Shown piece by piece: positions 46,901-60,606 of a stretch of 64,000 nucleotides of DNA. Made by a program: the position numbers and the translations under genes. Where the stretch lies: contig JAZGUH010000451.1 of NCBI GenBank assembly GCA_037893225.1, positions 1,258,001-1,322,000 on the forward strand. Direction: 5' to 3'. Every line of letters starts with the position of its first letter. Positions within the stretch are counted from its first letter, which is position 1. The notes under the pieces were generated by a model. The model saw only the letters and a program-made list of their open reading frames with translations, was not told the origin of the DNA and made no database searches. This DNA is from Hippasteria phrygiana. Lineage: Eukaryota > Echinodermata > Asteroidea > Valvatida > Goniasteridae.

Positions 46901-49900
46901 GGCAAACGTTAAGCAGCCACAATGCAGTAAACAGGAGAACGCACACAGAGTTCACGGGAAGAACTTTGTTGCGAGGTTTGAATTTTCTCGAAGAGTTCTA
47001 ACGCTGTGAAGCTGGCGATTGTCTCAAATTGTTGCGCTAGATCTAAGCTACCCATACGTGTGAAAATTACTGTATTTGGTCAATATCCCATTCAATTATG
47101 AACAGGGAAAGGAGGGGCGTTCATCTGAAAATTTGGCAAACGTTAAGCAGCCACAATGCAGTAAACAGGAGATCGCACACAGAGTTCACGGGAAGAACTT
47201 TGTTGCGAGGTTTGAATTTTCTCGAAGAGTTCTAACGCTGTGAAGCTGGCGATTGTCTCAAATTGTTGCGCTAGATCTAAGCTACTCATACGTGTGAAAA
47301 TTGCTGGATTTGGTCAATATCCCATTCAATTATGAACAGGGAAAGGAGGGGCGTTCATCTGAAAATGTGGCAAACGTTAAGCAGTCACAATGAAGTAAAC
47401 GGGAGAACGCAAACAGAGTTTATGGGAAGAAATTTTTTGCGAGGTTTGAATTTTCTCGAAGAGTTCTCACGCTGTGAAGCTGGCGATGGTCTGAAATTGT
47501 TGCGCTAGATCTAAGCTACCCATAAGTGTGAAAATTACTGGATTTGGTCAATATACCATTAAATTATGAACAGGGAAAGGAGGGGCGTTCATCTGAAAAT
47601 GTGGCAAACGTTAAGCAGTCACAATGCAGTAAACGGGAGAACGCACACAGAGTTCACGGGAAGAAATTAGTTGCGAGATTTGAATTTTCTCGAAGAGTTA
47701 TAACGCTGTGAAGCTGGCGATGGTCTCAAATTGTTGCGCTAGATCTAAGCTACCCATACGTGTGAATATTGCTGTATTTGGTCAATATCCCATTCAATTA
47801 TGAACAGGGAAAAGAGGGGCGTTCATCTGAAAATTTGGCAAACGTTAAGCAGCCACAATGCAGTAAACGGGAGAACGCACACAGAGTTCACGGGAAGAAC
47901 ATTGGTGCGAGGTTTGAATTTTCTCGAAGAGTTCTAACGCTGTGAAGCTGGCGATTGTCTCAAATTGTTGCGCTAGATCTAAGCTACTCATACGTGTGAC
48001 AATTGCTGGATTTGGTCAATATCCCATTCAATTATGAACAGGGAAAGGAGGGGCGTTCATCTGAAAATGTGGCAAACGTTAAGCAGTCACAATGAAGTAA
48101 ACGGGAGAACGCAAACAGAGTTTATGGGAAGAAATTTGTTGCGAGGTTTGAATTTTCTCGAAGAGTTCTCACGCTGTGAAGCTGGCGATGGTCTGAAATT
48201 GTTGCGCTAGATCTAAGCTACCCATAAGTGTGAAAATTACTGGATTTGGTCAATATACCATTAAATTATGAACAGGGAAAGGAGGGGCGTTCATCTGAAA
48301 ATGTGGCAAACGTTAAGCAGCCACAATGCAGTAAACCGGAGAACGCACACAGAGATCACGGGAAGAAATTTTTTGCGAGGTTTGAATTTTCTCGAAGAGT
48401 TCTAACGCTGTGAAGCTGGCGATGGTCTCAAATTGTTGCGCTAGATCTAAGCTACCCATACGTGTACAAATTACTGGATTTGTTCAATATACCATTCGAT
48501 TATGAACAGGGAAAGGAGGGGCGTTCATTTGAAAATGTGGCAAACGTTAAGCAGTCACAATGCAGTAAACGGGAGAACGCACACAGAGTTCACGGGAAGA
48601 AATTAGTTGCGAGATTTGAATTTTCTCGAAGAGTTATAACGCTGTGAAGCTGGCGATGGTCTCAAATTGTTGCGCTAGATCTAAGCTACCCATCCGTGTG
48701 AATATTGCTGTATTTGGTCAATATCCCATTCAATTATGAACAGGGAAAAGAGGGGCGTTCATCTGAAAATTTGGCAAACGTTAAGCAGCCACAATGCAGT
48801 AAACGGGAGAACGCACACAGAGTTCACGGGAAGAACATTGTTGCGAGGTTTGAATTTTCTCGAAGAGTTCTAACGCTGTGAAGCTGGCGATTGTCTCAAA
48901 TTGTTGCGCTAGATCTAAGCTACTCATACGTGTGAAAATTGCTGGATTTGGTCAATATCCCATTCAATTATGAACAGGGAAAAGAGGGGCGTTCATCTGA
49001 AAATGTGGCAAACGTTAAGCAGTCACAATGAAATAAACCGGAGAACGCAAACAGAGTTTATGGCAAGAAATTTGTTGCGAGGTTTGAATTTTCTCGAAGA
49101 GTTCTCACGCTGTGAAGCTGGCGATGGTCTGAAATTGTTGCGCTAGATCTAAGCTACCCATAAGTGTGAAAATTACTGGATTTGGTCAATATCCCATTCA
49201 ATTATGAACAGGGAAAGGAGGGGCGTTCATCTGAAAATGTGGCAAACGTTAAGCAGCCACAATGCAGTAAAACGGAGAACGCACACAGAGTTCATGAGAA
49301 GAATTTTTTTGCGAGGTTTGAATTTTCTCGAAGAGTTCTAACGCTGTGAAGCTGGCGATGGTCTCAAATTGTTGCGCTAGATCTAAGCTACCCATACGTG
49401 TGCAAATTGCTGGATTTGGTCAATATCCCAGTAAATTAAGAACAGGGAAAGGAGGGGCGTTCATTTGAAAATGTGGCAAACGTTAAGCAGTCACAATGCA
49501 GTAAACGGGAGAACGCACACAGAGTTCACGGGAAGAAATTCGTTGCGAGGTTTGAATTTTCTCGAAGAGTTCTAACGCTGTGAAGCTGGCGATTGTCTCA
49601 AATTGTTGCGCTAGATCTAAGCTACTCATACGTGTGACAATTGCTGGATTTGGTCAATATCCCATTCAATTATGAACAGGGAAAGGAGGGGCGTTCATCT
49701 GAAAATGTGGCAAACGTTAAGCAGTCACAATGAAGTAAACCGGAGAACGCACACAGAGTTCATGGGAAGAATTTGTTTGCGAGGTTTGAATTTTCTCGAA
49801 GAGTTCTAACGCTGTGAAGCTGGCGATTGTCTCAAATTGTTGCGCTAGATCTAAGCTACTCATACGTGTGAAAATTGCTGGATTTGGTCAATATCCCATT

Positions 49901-52900
49901 AAATTATGAACAGGGAAAGGAGGGGCGTTCATCTGAAAATGTGGCAAACGTTAAGCAGTCACAATGAAGTAAACGGGAGAACGCAAACAGAGTTTATGGG
50001 AAGAAATTTGTTGCGAGGTTTGAATTTTCTCGAAGAGTTCTCACGCTGTGAAGCTGGCGATGGTCTGAAATTGTTGCGCTAGATCTAAGCTACCCATAAG
50101 TGTGAAAATTACTGGATTTGGTCAATATACCATTAAATTATGAACAGGGAAAGGAGGGGCGTTCATCTGAAAATGTGGCAAACGTTAAGCAGTCACAATG
50201 AAGTAAACCGGAGAACGCAAACAGAGTTTATGGGAAGAAATTTGTTGCGAGGTTTGAATTTTCTAGAAGAGTTCTCACGCTGTGAAGCTGGCGATGGTCT
50301 CAAATTGTTGCGCTAGATCTAAGCTACCCATACGTGTAAAAATTACTGGATTTGTTCAATATACCATTCAATTATGAACAGGGAAAGGAGGGGCGTTCAT
50401 CTGAAAATTTGGCAAACGTTAAGCAGTCACAATGCAGTAAACGGGAGAACGCACACAGAGTTCACGGGAAGAACTTTGTTGCGAGGTTTGAATTTTCTCG
50501 AAGAGTTCTCACGCTGTGAAGCTGGCGATTGTCTCAAATTGTTGCGCTAGATCTAAGCTACCCATACGTGTGAAAATTGCTGGATTTGGTCAATATCCCA
50601 GTAAATTATGAACAGGGAAAGGAGGGGCGTTCATTTGAAAATGTGGCAAACGTTAAGCAGTCACAATACAGTAAACGGGAGAACGCACACAGAGTTCACG
50701 GGAAGAAATTCGTTGCGAGGTTTGAATTTTCTCGAAGGGTTCTAACGCTGTGAAGCTGGCGATGGTCTCAAATTGTTGCGCTAGATCTAAGCTACCCATA
50801 CGTGTGAAAATTACTGTATTTGGTCAATATCCCATTCAATTATGAACAGGGAAAGGAGGGGCGTTCATCTGAAAATTTGGCAAACGTTAAGCAGCCACAA
50901 TGCAGTAAACAGGAGATCGCACACAGAGTTCACGGGAAGAACTTTGTTGCGAGGTTTGAATTTTCTCGAAGAGTTCTAACGCTGTGAAGCTGGCGATTGT
51001 CTCAAATTGTTGCGCTAGATCTAAGCTACTCATACGTGTGAAAATTGCTGGATTTGGTCAATATCCCATTCAATTATGAACAGGGAAAGGAGGGGCGTTC
51101 ATCTGAAAATGTGGCAAACGTTAAGCAGTCACAATGAAGTAAACGGGAGAACGCAAACAGAGTTTATGGGAAGAAATTTTTTGCGAGGTTTGAATTTTCT
51201 CGAAGAGTTCTCACGCTGTGAAGCTGGCGATGGTCTGAAATTGTTGCGCTAGATCTAAGCTACCCATAAGTGTGAAAATTACTGGATTTGGTCAATATAC
51301 CATTAAATTATGAACAGGGAAAGGAGGGGCGTTCATCTGAAAATGTGGCAAACGTTAAGCAGTCACAATGCAGTAAACGGGAGAACGCACACAGAGTTCA
51401 CGGGAAGAAATTAGTTGCGAGATTTGAATTTTCTCGAAGAGTTATAACGCTGTGAAGCTGGCGATGGTCTCAAATTGTTGCGCTAGATCTAAGCTACCCA
51501 TACGTGTGAATATTGCTGTATTTGGTCAATATCCCATTCAATTATGAACAGGGAAAAGAGGGGCGTTCATCTGAAAATTTGGCAAACGTTAAGCAGCCAC
51601 AATGCAGTAAACGGGAGAACGCACACAGAGTTCACGGGAAGAACATTGGTGCGAGGTTTGAATTTTCTCGAAGAGTTCTAACGCTGTGAAGCTGGCGATT
51701 GTCTCAAATTGTTGCGCTAGATCTAAGCTACTCATACGTGTGACAATTGCTGGATTTGGTCAATATCCCATTCAATTATGAACAGGGAAAGGAGGGGCGT
51801 TCATCTGAAAATGTGGCAAACGTTAAGCAGTCACAATGAAGTAAACGGGAGAACGCAAACAGAGTTTATGGGAAGACATTTGTTGCGAGGTTTGAATTTT
51901 CTCGAAGAGTTCTCACGCTGTGAAGCTGGCGATGGTCTGAAATTGTTGCGCTAGATCTAAGCTACCCATAAGTGTGAAAATTACTGGATTTGGTCAATAT
52001 ACCATTAAATTATGAACAGGGAAAGGAGGGGCGTTCATCTGAAAATGTGGCAAACGTTAAGCAGCCACAATGCAGTAAACCGGAGAACGCACACAGAGAT
52101 CACGGGAAGAAATTTTTTGCGAGGTTTGAATTTTCTCGAAGAGTTCTAACGCTGTGAAGCTGGCGATGGTCTCAAATTGTTGCGCTAGATCTAAGCTACC
52201 CATACGTGTACAAATTACTGGATTTGTTCAATATACCATTCGATTATGAACAGGGAAAGGAGGGGCGTTCATTTGAAAATGTGGCAAACGTTAAGCAGTC
52301 ACAATGCAGTAAACGGGAGAACGCACACAGAGTTCACGGGAAGAAATTAGTTGCGAGATTTGAATTTTCTCGAAGAGTTATAACGCTGTGAAGCTGGCGA
52401 TGGTCTCAAATTGTTGCGCTAGATCTAAGCTACCCATCCGTGTGAATATTGCTGTATTTGGTCAATATCCCATTCAATTATGAACAGGGAAAAGAGGGGC
52501 GTTCATCTGAAAATTTGGCAAACGTTAAGCAGCCACAATGCAGTAAACGGGAGAACGCACACAGAGTTCACGGGAAGAACATTGGTGCGAGGTTTGAATT
52601 TTCTCGAAGAGTTCTAACGCTGTGAAGCTGGCGATTGTCTCAAATTGTTGCGGTAGATCTAAGCTACTCATACGTGTGACAATTGCTGGATTTGGTCAAT
52701 ATCCCATTCAATTATGAACAGGGAAAGGAGGGGCGTTCATCTGAAAATGTGGCAAACGTTAAGCAGTCACAATGAAGTAAACGGGAGAACGCAAACAGAG
52801 TTTATGGGAAGAAATTTGTTGCGAGGTTTGAATTTTCTCGAAGAGTTCTCACGCTGTGAAGCTGGCGATGGTCTGAAATTGTTGCGCTAGATCTAATCTA

Positions 52901-53178
52901 CCCATAAGTGTGAAAATTACTGGATTTGGTCAATATACCATTAAATTATGAACAGGGAAAGGAGGGGCGTTCATCTGAAAATGTGGCAAACGTTAAGCAG
53001 CCACAATGCAGTAAACCGGAGAACGCACACAGAGATCACGGGAAGAAATTTTTTGCGAGGTTTGAATTTTCTCGAAGAGTTCTAACGCTGTGAAGCTGGC
53101 GATGGTCTCAAATTGTTGCGCTAGATCTAAGCTACCCATACGTGTACAAATTACTGGATTTGTTCAATATACCATTCG
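43819..53178 (+). repeat. 40-monomer HOR unit, copy 2 (9,360 bp)
   Basis: Because 9,360 is a whole number of printed lines I could compare much of this unit with copy 1 line by line. The only difference I found is 45833 t against 36473 g (actctg for acgctg). Rare private changes are all shared, for example the cggtagatct start at 43291 and 52651, atctaatctacc at 43525 and 52885, gtaaaacgg at 39781 and 49141, and gaagacatttg at 42355 and 51715. The duplication is therefore very recent, or the copy was created during assembly. Confidence 0.92.
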
Positions 53179-55458
53179 ATTATGAACAGGGAAAGGAGGG
53201 GCGTTCATTTGAAAATGTGGCAAACGTTAAGCAGTCACAATGCAGTAAACGGGAGAACGCACACAGAGTTCACGGGAAGAAATTAGTTGCGAGATTTGAA
53301 TTTTCTCGAAGAGTTATAACGCTGTGAAGCTGGCGATGGTCTCAAATTGTTGCGCTAGATCTAAGCTACCCATCCGTGTGAATATTGCTGTATTTGGTCA
53401 ATATCCCATTCAATTATGAACAGGGAAAAGAGGGGCGTTCATCTGAAAATTTGGCAAACGTTAAGCAGCCACAATGCAGTAAACGGGAGAACGCACACAG
53501 AGTTCACGGGAAGAACATTGTTGCGAGGTTTGAATTTTCTCGAAGAGTTCTAACGCTGTGAAGCTGGCGATTGTCTCAAATTGTTGCGCTAGATCTAAGC
53601 TACTCATACGTGTGAAAATTGCTGGATTTGGTCAATATCCCATTCAATTATGAACAGGGAAAAGAGGGGCGTTCATCTGAAAATGTGGCAAACGTTAAGC
53701 AGTCACAATGAAATAAACCGGAGAACGCAAACAGAGTTTATGGCAAGAAATTTGTTGCGAGGTTTGAATTTTCTCGAAGAGTTCTCACGCTGTGAAGCTG
53801 GCGATGGTCTGAAATTGTTGCGCTAGATCTAAGCTACCCATAAGTGTGAAAATTACTGGATTTGGTCAATATCCCATTCAATTATGAACAGGGAAAGGAG
53901 GGGCGTTCATCTGAAAATGTGGCAAACGTTAAGCAGCCACAATGCAGTAAAACGGAGAACGCACACAGAGTTCATGAGAAGAATTTTTTTGCGAGGTTTG
54001 AATTTTCTCGAAGAGTTCTAACGCTGTGAAGCTGGCGATGGTCTCAAATTGTTGCGCTAGATCTAAGCTACCCATACGTGTGCAAATTGCTGGATTTGGT
54101 CAATATCCCAGTAAATTAAGAACAGGGAAAGGAGGGGCGTTCATTTGAAAATGTGGCAAACGTTAAGCAGTCACAATGCAGTAAACGGGAGAACGCACAC
54201 AGAGTTCACGGGAAGAAATTCGTTGCGAGGTTTGAATTTTCTCGAAGAGTTCTAACGCTGTGAAGCTGGCGATTGTCTCAAATTGTTGCGCTAGATCTAA
54301 GCTACTCATACGTGTGACAATTGCTGGATTTGGTCAATATCCCATTCAATTATGAACAGGGAAAGGAGGGGCGTTCATCTGAAAATGTGGCAAACGTTAA
54401 GCAGTCACAATGAAGTAAACCGGAGAACGCACACAGAGTTCATGGGAAGAATTTTTTTGCGAGGTTTGAATTTTCTCGAAGAGTTCTAACGCTGTGAAGC
54501 TGGCGATTGTCTCAAATTGTTGCGCTAGATCTAAGCTACTCATACGTGTGAAAATTGCTGGATTTGGTCAATATCCCATTAAATTATGAACAGGGAAAGG
54601 AGGGGCGTTCATCTGAAAATGTGGCAAACGTTAAGCAGTCACAATGAAGTAAACGGGAGAACGCAAACAGAGTTTATGGGAAGAAATTTGTTGCGAGGTT
54701 TGAATTTTCTCGAAGAGTTCTCACGCTGTGAAGCTGGCGATGGTCTGAAATTGTTGCGCTAGATCTAAGCTACCCATAAGTGTGAAAATTACTGGATTTG
54801 GTCAATATACCATTAAATTATGAACAGGGAAAGGAGGGGCGTTCATCTGAAAATGTGGCAAACGTTAAGCAGTCACAATGAAGTAAACCGGAGAACGCAA
54901 ACAGAGTTTATGGGAAGAAATTTGTTGCGAGGTTTGAATTTTCTAGAAGAGTTCTCACGCTGTGAAGCTGGCGATGGTCTCAAATTGTTGCGCTAGATCT
55001 AAGCTACCCATACGTGTAAAAATTACTGGATTTGTTCAATATACCATTCAATTATGAACAGGGAAAGGAGGGGCGTTCATCTGAAAATTTGGCAAACGTT
55101 AAGCAGTCACAATGCAGTAAACGGGAGAACGCACACAGAGTTCACGGGAAGAACTTTGTTGCGAGGTTTGAATTTTCTCGAAGAGTTCTCACGCTGTGAA
55201 GCTGGCGATTGTCTCAAATTGTTGCGCTAGATCTAAGCTACCCATACGTGTGAAAATTGCTGGATTTGGTCAATATCCCAGTAAATTATGAACAGGGAAA
55301 GGAGGGGCGTTCATTTGAAAATGTGGCAAACGTTAAGCAGTCACAATACAGTAAACGGGAGAACGCACACAGAGTTCACGGGAAGAAATTCGTTGCGAGG
55401 TTTGAATTTTCTCGAAGAGTTCTAACGCTGTGAAGCTGGCGATTGTCTCAAATTGTTG
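53119..55458 (+). repeat. 10-monomer lap after the 40-monomer unit
   Basis: Order t30-t31-t32-t33-t34, t25-like (54289; gattgtctc end), t12, t27, t20, t21/t14b chimera. It parallels the stretch starting at 48439, 20 monomers upstream, including the gtaaaacgg change in t33, but its t25-like copy has gaatttttttgcg where 49609 has gaatttgtttgcg. The closing chimera removes one monomer. The first 60 bases also belong to copy 2 of the 9,360-bp unit. Confidence 0.88.
55225..55458 (+). repeat. Chimeric monomer t21/t14b
   Basis: The left and centre are t21 (cccagtaaatt, cacaatacag, gaaattcg). The right end is t14b (cgaagagttctaac, gattgtctc). Elsewhere t21 and t14b are separate neighbours, so a one-monomer deletion joined them. 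Confidence 0.85.
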
Positions 55459-57798
55459 CGCTAGATCTAAGCTACTCATACGTGTGAAAATTGCTGGATT
55501 TGGTCAATATCCCATTCAATTATGAACAGGGAAAGGAGGGGCGTTCATCTGAAAATGTGGCAAACGTTAAGCAGTCACAATGAAGTAAACGGGAGAACGC
55601 AAACAGAGTTTATGGGAAGAAATTTTTTGCGAGGTTTGAATTTTCTCGAAGAGTTCTCACGCTGTGAAGCTGGCGATGGTCTGAAATTGTTGCGCTAGAT
55701 CTAAGCTACCCATAAGTGTGAAAATTACTGGATTTGGTCAATATACCATTAAATTATGAACAGGGAAAGGAGGGGCGTTCATCTGAAAATGTGGCAAACG
55801 TTAAGCAGTCACAATGCAGTAAACGGGAGAACGCACACAGAGTTCACGGGAAGAAATTAGTTGCGAGATTTGAATTTTCTCGAAGAGTTATAACGCTGTG
55901 AAGCTGGCGATGGTCTCAAATTGTTGCGCTAGATCTAAGCTACCCATACGTGTGAATATTGCTGTATTTGGTCAATATCCCATTCAATTATGAACAGGGA
56001 AAAGAGGGGCGTTCATCTGAAAATTTGGCAAACGTTAAGCAGCCACAATGCAGTAAACGGGAGAACGCACACAGAGTTCACGGGAAGAACATTGGTGCGA
56101 GGTTTGAATTTTCTCGAAGAGTTCTAACGCTGTGAAGCTGGCGATTGTCTCAAATTGTTGCGCTAGATCTAAGCTACTCATACGTGTGACAATTGCTGGA
56201 TTTGGTCAATATCCCATTCAATTATGAACAGGGAAAGGAGGGGCGTTCATCTGAAAATGTGGCAAACGTTAAGCAGTCACAATGAAGTAAACGGGAGAAC
56301 GCAAACAGAGTTTATGGGAAGAAATTTGTTGCGAGGTTTGAATTTTCTCGAAGAGTTCTCACGCTGTGAAGCTGGCGATGGTCTGAAATTGTTGCGCTAG
56401 ATCTAAGCTACCCATAAGTGTGAAAATTACTGGATTTGGTCAATATACCATTAAATTATGAACAGGGAAAGGAGGGGCGTTCATCTGAAAATGTGGCAAA
56501 CGTTAAGCAGCCACAATGCAGTAAACCGGAGAACGCACACAGAGATCACGGGAAGAAATTTTTTGCGAGGTTTGAATTTTCTCGAAGAGTTCTAACGCTG
56601 TGAAGCTGGCGATGGTCTCAAATTGTTGCGCTAGATCTAAGCTACCCATACGTGTACAAATTACTGGATTTGTTCAATATACCATTCGATTATGAACAGG
56701 GAAAGGAGGGGCGTTCATTTGAAAATGTGGCAAACGTTAAGCAGTCACAATGCAGTAAACGGGAGAACGCACACAGAGTTCACGGGAAGAAATTAGTTGC
56801 GAGATTTGAATTTTCTCGAAGAGTTATAACGCTGTGAAGCTGGCGATGGTCTCAAATTGTTGCGCTAGATCTAAGCCACCCATCCGTGTGAATATTGCTG
56901 TATTTGGTCAATATCCCATTCAATTATGAACAGGGAAAAGAGGGGCGTTCATCTGAAAATTTGGCAAACGTTAAGCAGCCACAATGCAGTAAACGGGAGA
57001 ACGCACACAGAGTTCACGGGAAGAACATTGTTGCGAGGTTTGAATTTTCTCGAAGAGTTCTAACGCTGTGAAGCTGGCGATTGTCTCAAATTGTTGCGCT
57101 AGATCTAAGCTACTCATACGTGTGAAAATTGCTGGATTTGGTCAATATCCCATTCAATTATGAACAGGGAAAAGAGGGGCGTTCATCTGAAAATGTGGCA
57201 AACGTTAAGCAGTCACAATGAAATAAACCGGAGAACGCAAACAGAGTTTATGGCAAGAAATTTGTTGCGAGGTTTGAATTTTCTCGAAGAGTTCTCACGC
57301 TGTGAAGCTGGCGATGGTCTGAAATTGTTGCGCTAGATCTAAGCTACCCATAAGTGTGAAAATTACTGGATTTGGTCAATATCCCATTCAATTATGAACA
57401 GGGAAAGGAGGGGCGTTCATCTGAAAATGTGGCAAACGTTAAGCAGCCACAATGCAGTAAACCGGAGAACGCACACAGAGTTCATGAGAAGAATTTTTTT
57501 GCGAGGTTTGAATTTTCTCGAAGAGTTCTAACGCTGTGAAGCTGGCGATGGTCTCAAATTGTTGCGCTAGATCTAAGCTACCCATACGTGTGCAAATTGC
57601 TGGATTTGGTCAATATCCCAGTAAATTAAGAACAGGGAAAGGAGGGGCGTTCATTTGAAAATGTGGCAAACGTTAAGCAGTCACAATGCAGTAAACGGGA
57701 GAACGCACACAGAGTTCACGGGAAGAAATTCGTTGCGAGGTTTGAATTTTCTCGAAGAGTTCTAACGCTGTGAAGCTGGCGATGGTCTCAAATTGTTG
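55459..57798 (+). repeat. 10-monomer lap t22b to t34
   Basis: Order t22b-t23-t24-t28-t29-t30-t31-t32-t33-t34, the same as the first ten monomers of the 40-monomer unit (34867-37206). A private change is aagccacccatccg in t31 (56863). Here t34 is followed by t14, not by t25. Confidence 0.9.
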
Positions 57799-59436
57799 CG
57801 CTAGATCTAAGCTACCCATACGTGTGAAAATTGCTGTATTTGGTCAATATCCCATTCAATTATGAACAGGGAAAGGAGGGGCGTTCATCTGAAAATTTGG
57901 CAAACGTTAAGCAGCCACAATGCAGTAAACAGGAGAACGCACACAGAGTTCACGGGAAGAACTTTGTTGCGAGGTTTGAATTTTCTCGAAGAGTTCTAAC
58001 GCTGTGAAGCTGGCGATTGTCTCAAATTGTTGCGCTAGATCTAAGCTACTCATACGTGTGAAAATTGCTGGATTTGGTCAATATCCCAGTAAATTATGAA
58101 CAGGGAAAGGAGGGGCGTTCATCTGAAAATGTGGCAAACGTTAAGCAGTCACAATGAAGTAAACGGGAGAACGCAAACAGAGTTTATGGGAAGAAATTTG
58201 TTGCGAGGTTTGAATTTTTTCGAAGAGTTCTCAAGCTGTGAAGCTGGCGATGGTCTGAAATTGTTGCGCTAGATCTAAGCTACCCATAAGTGTGAAAATT
58301 ACTGGATTTGGTCAATATACCATTAAATTATGAACAGGGAAAGGAGGGGCGTTCATCTGAAAATGTGGCAAACGTTAAGCAGCCACAATGCAGTAAACCG
58401 GAGAACGCACACAGAGATCACGGGAAGAATTTTTTTGCGAGGTTTGAATTTTTTCGAAGAGTTCTAACGCTGTGAAGCTGGCGATGGTCTCAAATTGTTG
58501 CGCTAGATCTAAGCTACCCATACGTGTACAAATTACTGGATTTGTTCAATATACCATTCAATTATGAACAGGGAAAGGAGGGGCGTTCATTTGAAAATGT
58601 GGCAAACGTTAAGCAGTCACAATGCAGTAAACGGAAGAACGCACACAGAGTTCACGGGAAGAAATTAGTTGCGAGATTTGAATTTTCTCGAAGAGTTCTA
58701 ACGCTGTGAAGCTGGCGATGGTCTCAAATTGTTGCGCTAGATCTAAGCTACCCATACGTGTGAATATTGCTGTATTTGGTCAATATCCCATTCAATTATG
58801 AACAGGGAAAAGAGGGGCGTTCATCTGAAAATTTGGCAAACGTTAAGCAGCCACAATGCAGTAAACAGGAGAACGCACACAGAGTTCACGGGAAGAACAT
58901 TGTTGCGAGGTTTGAATTTTCTCGAAGAGTTCTAACGCTGTGAAGCTGGCGATGGTCTCAAATTGTTGCGCTAGATCTAAGCTACCCATACGTGTAAAAA
59001 TTACTGGATTTGTTCAATATACCATTCAATTATGAACAGGGAAAGGAGGGGCGTTCATCTGAAAATTTGGCAAACGTTAAGCAGTCACAATGCAGTAAAC
59101 GGGAGAACGCACACAGACTTCACGGGAAGAACTTTGTTGCGAGGTTTGAATTTTCTCGAAGAGTTCTAACGCTGTGAAGCTGGCGATTGTCTCAAATTGT
59201 TGCGCTAGATCTAAGCTACTCATACGTGTGAAAATTGCTGGATTTGGTCAATATCCCATTAAATTATGAACAGGGAAAGGAGGGGCGTTCATCTGAAAAT
59301 GTGGCAAACGTTAAGCACTCACAATGAAGTAAACGGGAGAATGCACACAGAGTTCATGGGAAGAACATTGTTGCGAGGTTTGAATTTTCTCGAAGAGTTC
59401 TAACGCTGTGAAGCTGGCGATGGTCTCAAATTGTTG
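57799..59436 (+). repeat. Second mosaic transition, 7 monomers
   Basis: Monomers: t14 (57799), t15 (58033; gaattttttcgaag and a private ctcaagctg), a t29 relative (58267; agagatcacgg and gaattttttcgaag), a t30 relative (58501; acggaagaacg, gttctaac), a t24 relative (58735; aaacagg), a t20 relative (58969; acagacttcac) and a t12 relative (59203; agcactcac, gagaatgcac). Each differs from its nearest HOR relative at several sites. The block sits next to the a1-a5 block and may be an older, less homogenised zone. Confidence 0.82.
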
Positions 59437-60606
59437 CGCTAGATCTAAGCTACCCATACGTGTAAAAATTACTGGATTTGGTCAATATCCCAGTAAATTT
59501 CTAACAGGGAAAAGAGGGGCGTTCATTTGAAAATGTGGCAAACGTTAAGCAGTCACAATGCAGTAAACGGAAGAACGCACACAGAGTTCACAGAAGGAAA
59601 TTTCTTGCGAGGTTTGAATTTTCTCGAAGAGTTCTAACGCTGTGAAGCTGGCGATGGTCTCAAATTGTTGCGCTAGATCTAAGCTACCCATACGTGTGAA
59701 AATTACTGGATTTGGTCAATATCCCATTCAATTATGAATAGGGAAAGGAGGGGCGTTCATCTGAAAATGTGGCAAACGTTAAGCAGTCACAATGCAGTAA
59801 ACGGAAGAACGCACACAGAGTTCACAGAAGGAAATTTGTTGCGAGGTTTGAATTTTCTCGAAGAGTTCTCACGCTATGAAGCTGGCGATGGTCTCAAATT
59901 GTTGCGCTAGATCTAAGCTACCCATACGTGTGAAAAATACTGGATTTGGTCAATATCCCATTCAATTATGAACAGGGAAAGGAGGGGCGTTCATCTGAAA
60001 ATGTGGCTAACGTTAAGCAGTCACAATGCAGTAAACGGAAGAACGCACACAGAGTTCAGAGAAGGAAATTTGTTGCGAGGTTTGAATTTTCTCGAAGAGT
60101 TCTAACGCTGTGAAGCTGGCGATGGTCTGAAATTGTTGCGCTATTTCTAAGCTACCCGTAAGTGTGAACATTACTGGATTTGGTCAATATCCCATTAAAT
60201 TATGAGCAGGGAAAGGAGGGGCGTTCATCTCAAAATGTGGCAAACGTTAAGCAGTCACAATGCAGTAAACGGAAGAACGCACACAGAGTTCACGGGAAGA
60301 AATTTCTTGCGAGGTTTGAATTTTCTCGAAGAGTTCTAACGCTGTGAAGCTGGCGATGGTCCCAAATTGTTGCGCTAGATCTAAGCTACCCATACGTGTG
60401 AAAATTGCTGTATTTGGTCAATATCCCATTCAATTATGAACAGGGAAAGGAGGGGCGTTCATCTGAATATTTGGCAAACGTTAAGCAGCCACAATGCAGT
60501 AAACGGGAGAACGCACACAGAGTTCACGGGAGGAACTTTGTTGCGAGCTTTGAATTTTCTCGAAGAGTTCTAACGCTGTGAGACTGGCGATTGTCTCAAA
60601 TTGTTG
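59437..60606 (+). repeat. Divergent monomer block a1-a5, second copy
   Basis: The same five monomers as 1-1170, exactly 59,436 bp (254 monomers) later. Differences seen include gtgtaaaaattac for gtgtgaaaattgc and ctaacg for ctcacg in a1, gaataggg in a2, gtgtgaaaaatac and gtggctaac in a3, and gaaatttcttgcg in a4. I saw no change in a5. The rare gctatttctaag of a4 and ctgtgagactgg of a5 are retained. Confidence 0.92.
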
